Assembly (NCBI GenBank): GCA_910585375.1
Contig: CAJUCZ010000042.1
Span: forward strand, 1-7,767
Direction of reading: 5' to 3'
DNA length: 7,767 bases
Source of the DNA: an uncultured Alphaproteobacteria bacterium
Lineage (GTDB): Bacteria; Pseudomonadota; Alphaproteobacteria; RF32; CAG-239
The notes under the pieces: generated by a model
Seen by the model: the letters and a program-made list of their open reading frames with translations, nothing else
The model's database searches: none
What the model was told of the DNA's origin: nothing
Shown: positions 6,329-7,767 of the stretch, in pieces
How positions within the stretch are numbered: the stretch's first letter is position 1
How the letters are laid out: each line of letters starts with the position of its first letter
Translations under genes and position numbers: made by a program

Positions 6329-6868
6329 TCAGGCCGGTGAAATCATCATTGTCATTTGTTTTCCTTCCAGCTTGGGCTCAGAATCGAGTCTGTACGAGCC
6401 TTCCAAATCATCAAGAATCCGGTGCAGAACTTCTTGCCCGAGATTGCTGGCACTCATTTCACGGCCTTTATAACGCATGGTGAATTTTACTTTATTACCT
6501 TCGCCGAGAAATTTTTTAGCCTGCTTTAATTTGACTTCATAATCATGAGTGTCAATCATCGGACGAAGCTTTAATTCTTTTATTTCAATGACTTTTTGGT
6601 TTTTCTTTGCTTCGGCCTTGCGTTTTTGCATTTCATATTTATATTTGCCGAAGTCAAGGACTTTGCAAACTGGCGGAACAGCCTGTGGGGAAATTTCAAT
6701 CAAATCCAAACCGGCATCGGCTGCAATCTGCAAGGCATCTCTGATGGATACAACCCCGCGATTGGTTCCTGTTTCATCAATTAAACGTACTTCTTTTACA
6801 CGAATCTCTTCATTAATGCGTGGCCCGTCATCTTCACGTACTGGCGCATTGGTATTTTCTTTAGCTAT
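6329..6868 (-). CDS. infC: Translation initiation factor IF-3, with an AUA start codon
   Basis: IF-3 binds the 30S subunit, prevents premature joining of 50S and checks the initiator tRNA and start codon. From ATA 6866-6868 the protein is 179 residues, the normal length. It opens AKENTNAPVREDDGP and then NEEIRVKEVRLID (19-31), the N-domain. The signature and linker CKVLDFGKYKYE (68-79) and the C-domain (IKELKLRP, KVKFTMRYKGREM) follow. GGGAGG (6874-6879) lies five bases before the ATA. No ATG, GTG or TTG in frame lies between the upstream stop codon and the conserved N-domain. The first TTG in frame (6731-6733) would cut off 45 residues, including conserved N-domain sequence. Rare starts (AUU in E. 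coli) let IF-3 repress its own translation, so autoregulation is likely here. Usual neighbours thrS, rpmI and rplT are absent. Confidence 0.96.
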   Translation of the reverse strand: MAKENTNAPVREDDGPRINEEIRVKEVRLIDETGTNRGVVSIRDALQIAADAGLDLIEISPQAVPPVCKVLDFGKYKYEMQKRKAEAKKNQKVIEIKELKLRPMIDTHDYEVKLKQAKKFLGEGNKVKFTMRYKGREMSASNLGQEVLHRILDDLEGSYRLDSEPKLEGKQMTMMISPA

Positions 6869-6873
6869 TGTAG

Positions 6874-6879
6874 CCTCCC
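6874..6879 (-). promoter_or_regulatory. Strong Shine-Dalgarno that sets the AUA start of infC
   Basis: GGGAGG on the minus strand, five bases before ATA 6866-6868. It is one of the strongest ribosome binding sites in the window, which fits a start codon that is inefficient by design. Confidence 0.75.
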
Positions 6880-6905
6880 AAAATTGTTATTAACAAGTGT
6901 TATAC

Positions 6906-6933
6906 ATAATACAAAAGTTAACATTAATATCAA
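6906..6933 (-). promoter_or_regulatory. Probable infC promoter
   Basis: On the minus strand, TTGATA (6928-6933) and TATTAT (6906-6911) are 16 bases apart. This puts the start near 6899 and gives a leader of about 31 nt. A second TATAAT lies farther upstream (around 7012-7017) with a poor -35, and could be an additional start. Confidence 0.5.
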
Positions 6934-6962
6934 GAAAATATTGCAGACTCTGCAAGATTTTC
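6934..6962. repeat. Inverted repeat upstream of the infC promoter
   Basis: GAAAAT-A-TTGCAG (6934-6946) and CTGCAA-G-ATTTTC (6950-6962) form 12 pairs with one mismatch around ACT. The left arm touches the infC -35 element. It could be an operator, or a weak terminator insulating infC from the rRNA region; the sequence alone cannot decide. Confidence 0.5.
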
Positions 6963-6966
6963 TAAG

Positions 6967-6983
6967 AAAAGAGAATCTCTTTT
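6967..6983. repeat. 17-base perfect palindrome in the infC-rrn intergenic region
   Basis: AAAAGAGA-A-TCTCTTTT is an 8+1+8 perfect palindrome, four bases from the preceding inverted repeat. It is the size and shape of a dimeric repressor site. I do not recognise the regulator. Confidence 0.4.
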
Positions 6984-7029
6984 AATCTTTTTTCTGTCAT
7001 AATACTGCCGATTATAGCCGAATTATGTT

Positions 7030-7058
7030 TTGACATTAAAATTTTTTTCAATTATTAT
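7030..7058 (+). promoter_or_regulatory. Upstream rRNA operon promoter (P1)
   Basis: TTGACA (7030-7035), 17 bases, then TATTAT (7053-7058), pointing towards the 16S gene about 280 bases away. The predicted start is near 7065. The -35 is perfect. Confidence 0.55.
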
Positions 7059-7076
7059 TATGAATTGTCAGCCGGT

Positions 7077-7121
7077 TAGCTTTTTTTTAACAAGAAACTC
7101 AAAAAAAATTGAAAAAAGCTA
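7077..7121. repeat. Inverted repeat between rRNA promoters, with A-tracts like an UP element
   Basis: TAGCTTTTTT (7077-7086) is complementary to AAAAAAGCTA (7112-7121), with 25 bases between. The right arm ends against the P2 -35. The phased A-tracts at 7101-7117 occupy the place of an UP element that binds the RNA polymerase alpha subunit. A P1 transcript could also fold here. Confidence 0.4.
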
Positions 7122-7150
7122 TTGACAATGGGGAATGAGGGGGTTATAAG
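7122..7150 (+). promoter_or_regulatory. Main rRNA operon promoter (P2)
   Basis: TTGACA (7122-7127), a 17-base spacer and TATAAG (7145-7150) give a strong promoter about 190 bases before the 16S gene, with a predicted start near 7157. The spacer is unusually G-rich (TGGGGAATGAGGGGG) and an A-tract region lies upstream. Both position and strength fit an rRNA promoter. Confidence 0.75.
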
Positions 7151-7156
7151 GTCAAT

Positions 7157-7341
7157 CACCGAGCGGGGCGGCGGAGCAGCGAGAGTTGCGGAGCGGCGGA
7201 GCGAGGGAGTTATAGAAGATAGTGAATAAGAAAAGATAAGAGGATACGCAGACGGTATTTGCGAGAGTAGATATAAAGTCTGATGTATTCAAAGGAACCA
7301 AGAAAATTCTTTATGAGTAATATATTAGGCAGGATTAAATT
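7157..7341 (+). other. 16S rRNA leader (precursor 5' region)
   Basis: This stretch between the P2 start and mature 16S is removed in rRNA processing. Its first 50 bases are GC- and purine-rich; the rest is A-rich. I see no clear boxA antitermination site; ATTCTTTA (about 7306-7313) is only a partial match. The complementary arm for RNase III processing would lie beyond the window. Confidence 0.6.
7163..7202 (+). repeat. Pair of 15-base direct repeats in the rRNA leader
   Basis: GCGGGGCGGCGGAGC (7163-7177) and GCGGAGCGGCGGAGC (7188-7202) match at 14 of 15 positions, offset by 25 bases. They sit just after the P2 start in a block with almost no T. Confidence 0.6.

Positions 7342-7767
<426 letters not shown>

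Noticed and set aside
6731..6733. TTG as the start of infC
   Set aside because: It would remove 45 residues including conserved IF-3 N-domain sequence, and it has no suitable ribosome binding site.

Overview
The window looks like a chromosomal segment of a low-to-moderate-GC alphaproteobacterium. The best evidence is the 5' third of a 16S rRNA gene at the right end. Its helices and conserved blocks (GGCGGCAGGCCTAACACATG; the run around 7675-7710; GGATTGTAAAGCTCTTTC at the edge) read as alphaproteobacterial. The LigA N-terminus (YYQND...SDAAYDEL) is also of a form common in that class. An uncultured or host-associated lineage is possible, but that is only an impression from the base composition and the 16S text.

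Layout, left to right. (1) 1-215, minus strand: the start of an exported, Cys-containing protein that runs off the left edge, with a consensus-like promoter and a ~134-nt leader. (2) 391-1160: about 760 bp without a gene, whose + strand is roughly 85-90% purine. It is the strangest stretch in the window. (3) 1261-2004, plus strand: a six-helix membrane protein with its own promoter. It ends in a bidirectional hairpin terminator shared with the converging gene. (4) 2034-2546, minus: a small unknown protein with an HSHP motif that hints at a JAB/MPN-like fold. (5) 2630-3238 and 3235-5313, minus: ligA followed by a VanX-type D-Ala-D-Ala dipeptidase, overlapping by ATGA and so probably translationally coupled. 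(6) 5464-6195, minus: a membrane protein resembling DUF1189. (7) 6329-6868, minus: infC (translation initiation factor IF-3), which appears to start at an AUA codon behind a strong Shine-Dalgarno sequence. (8) 6869-7341: a divergent intergenic region with the infC promoter, several inverted repeats, two tandem promoters for the rRNA operon and a purine-rich rRNA leader. (9) 7342 to the right edge: 16S rRNA, partial.

Most of this is core housekeeping: replication and repair (LigA), translation (IF-3, 16S rRNA) and probable peptidoglycan dipeptide recycling (VanX-like). I see no transposase, phage gene, CRISPR array, tRNA or defence system. I find no convincing new multi-gene system. The points most worth a second look are the long polypurine non-coding tract, the AUA start of infC, the ligA-dipeptidase coupling and the HSHP-bearing orphan.
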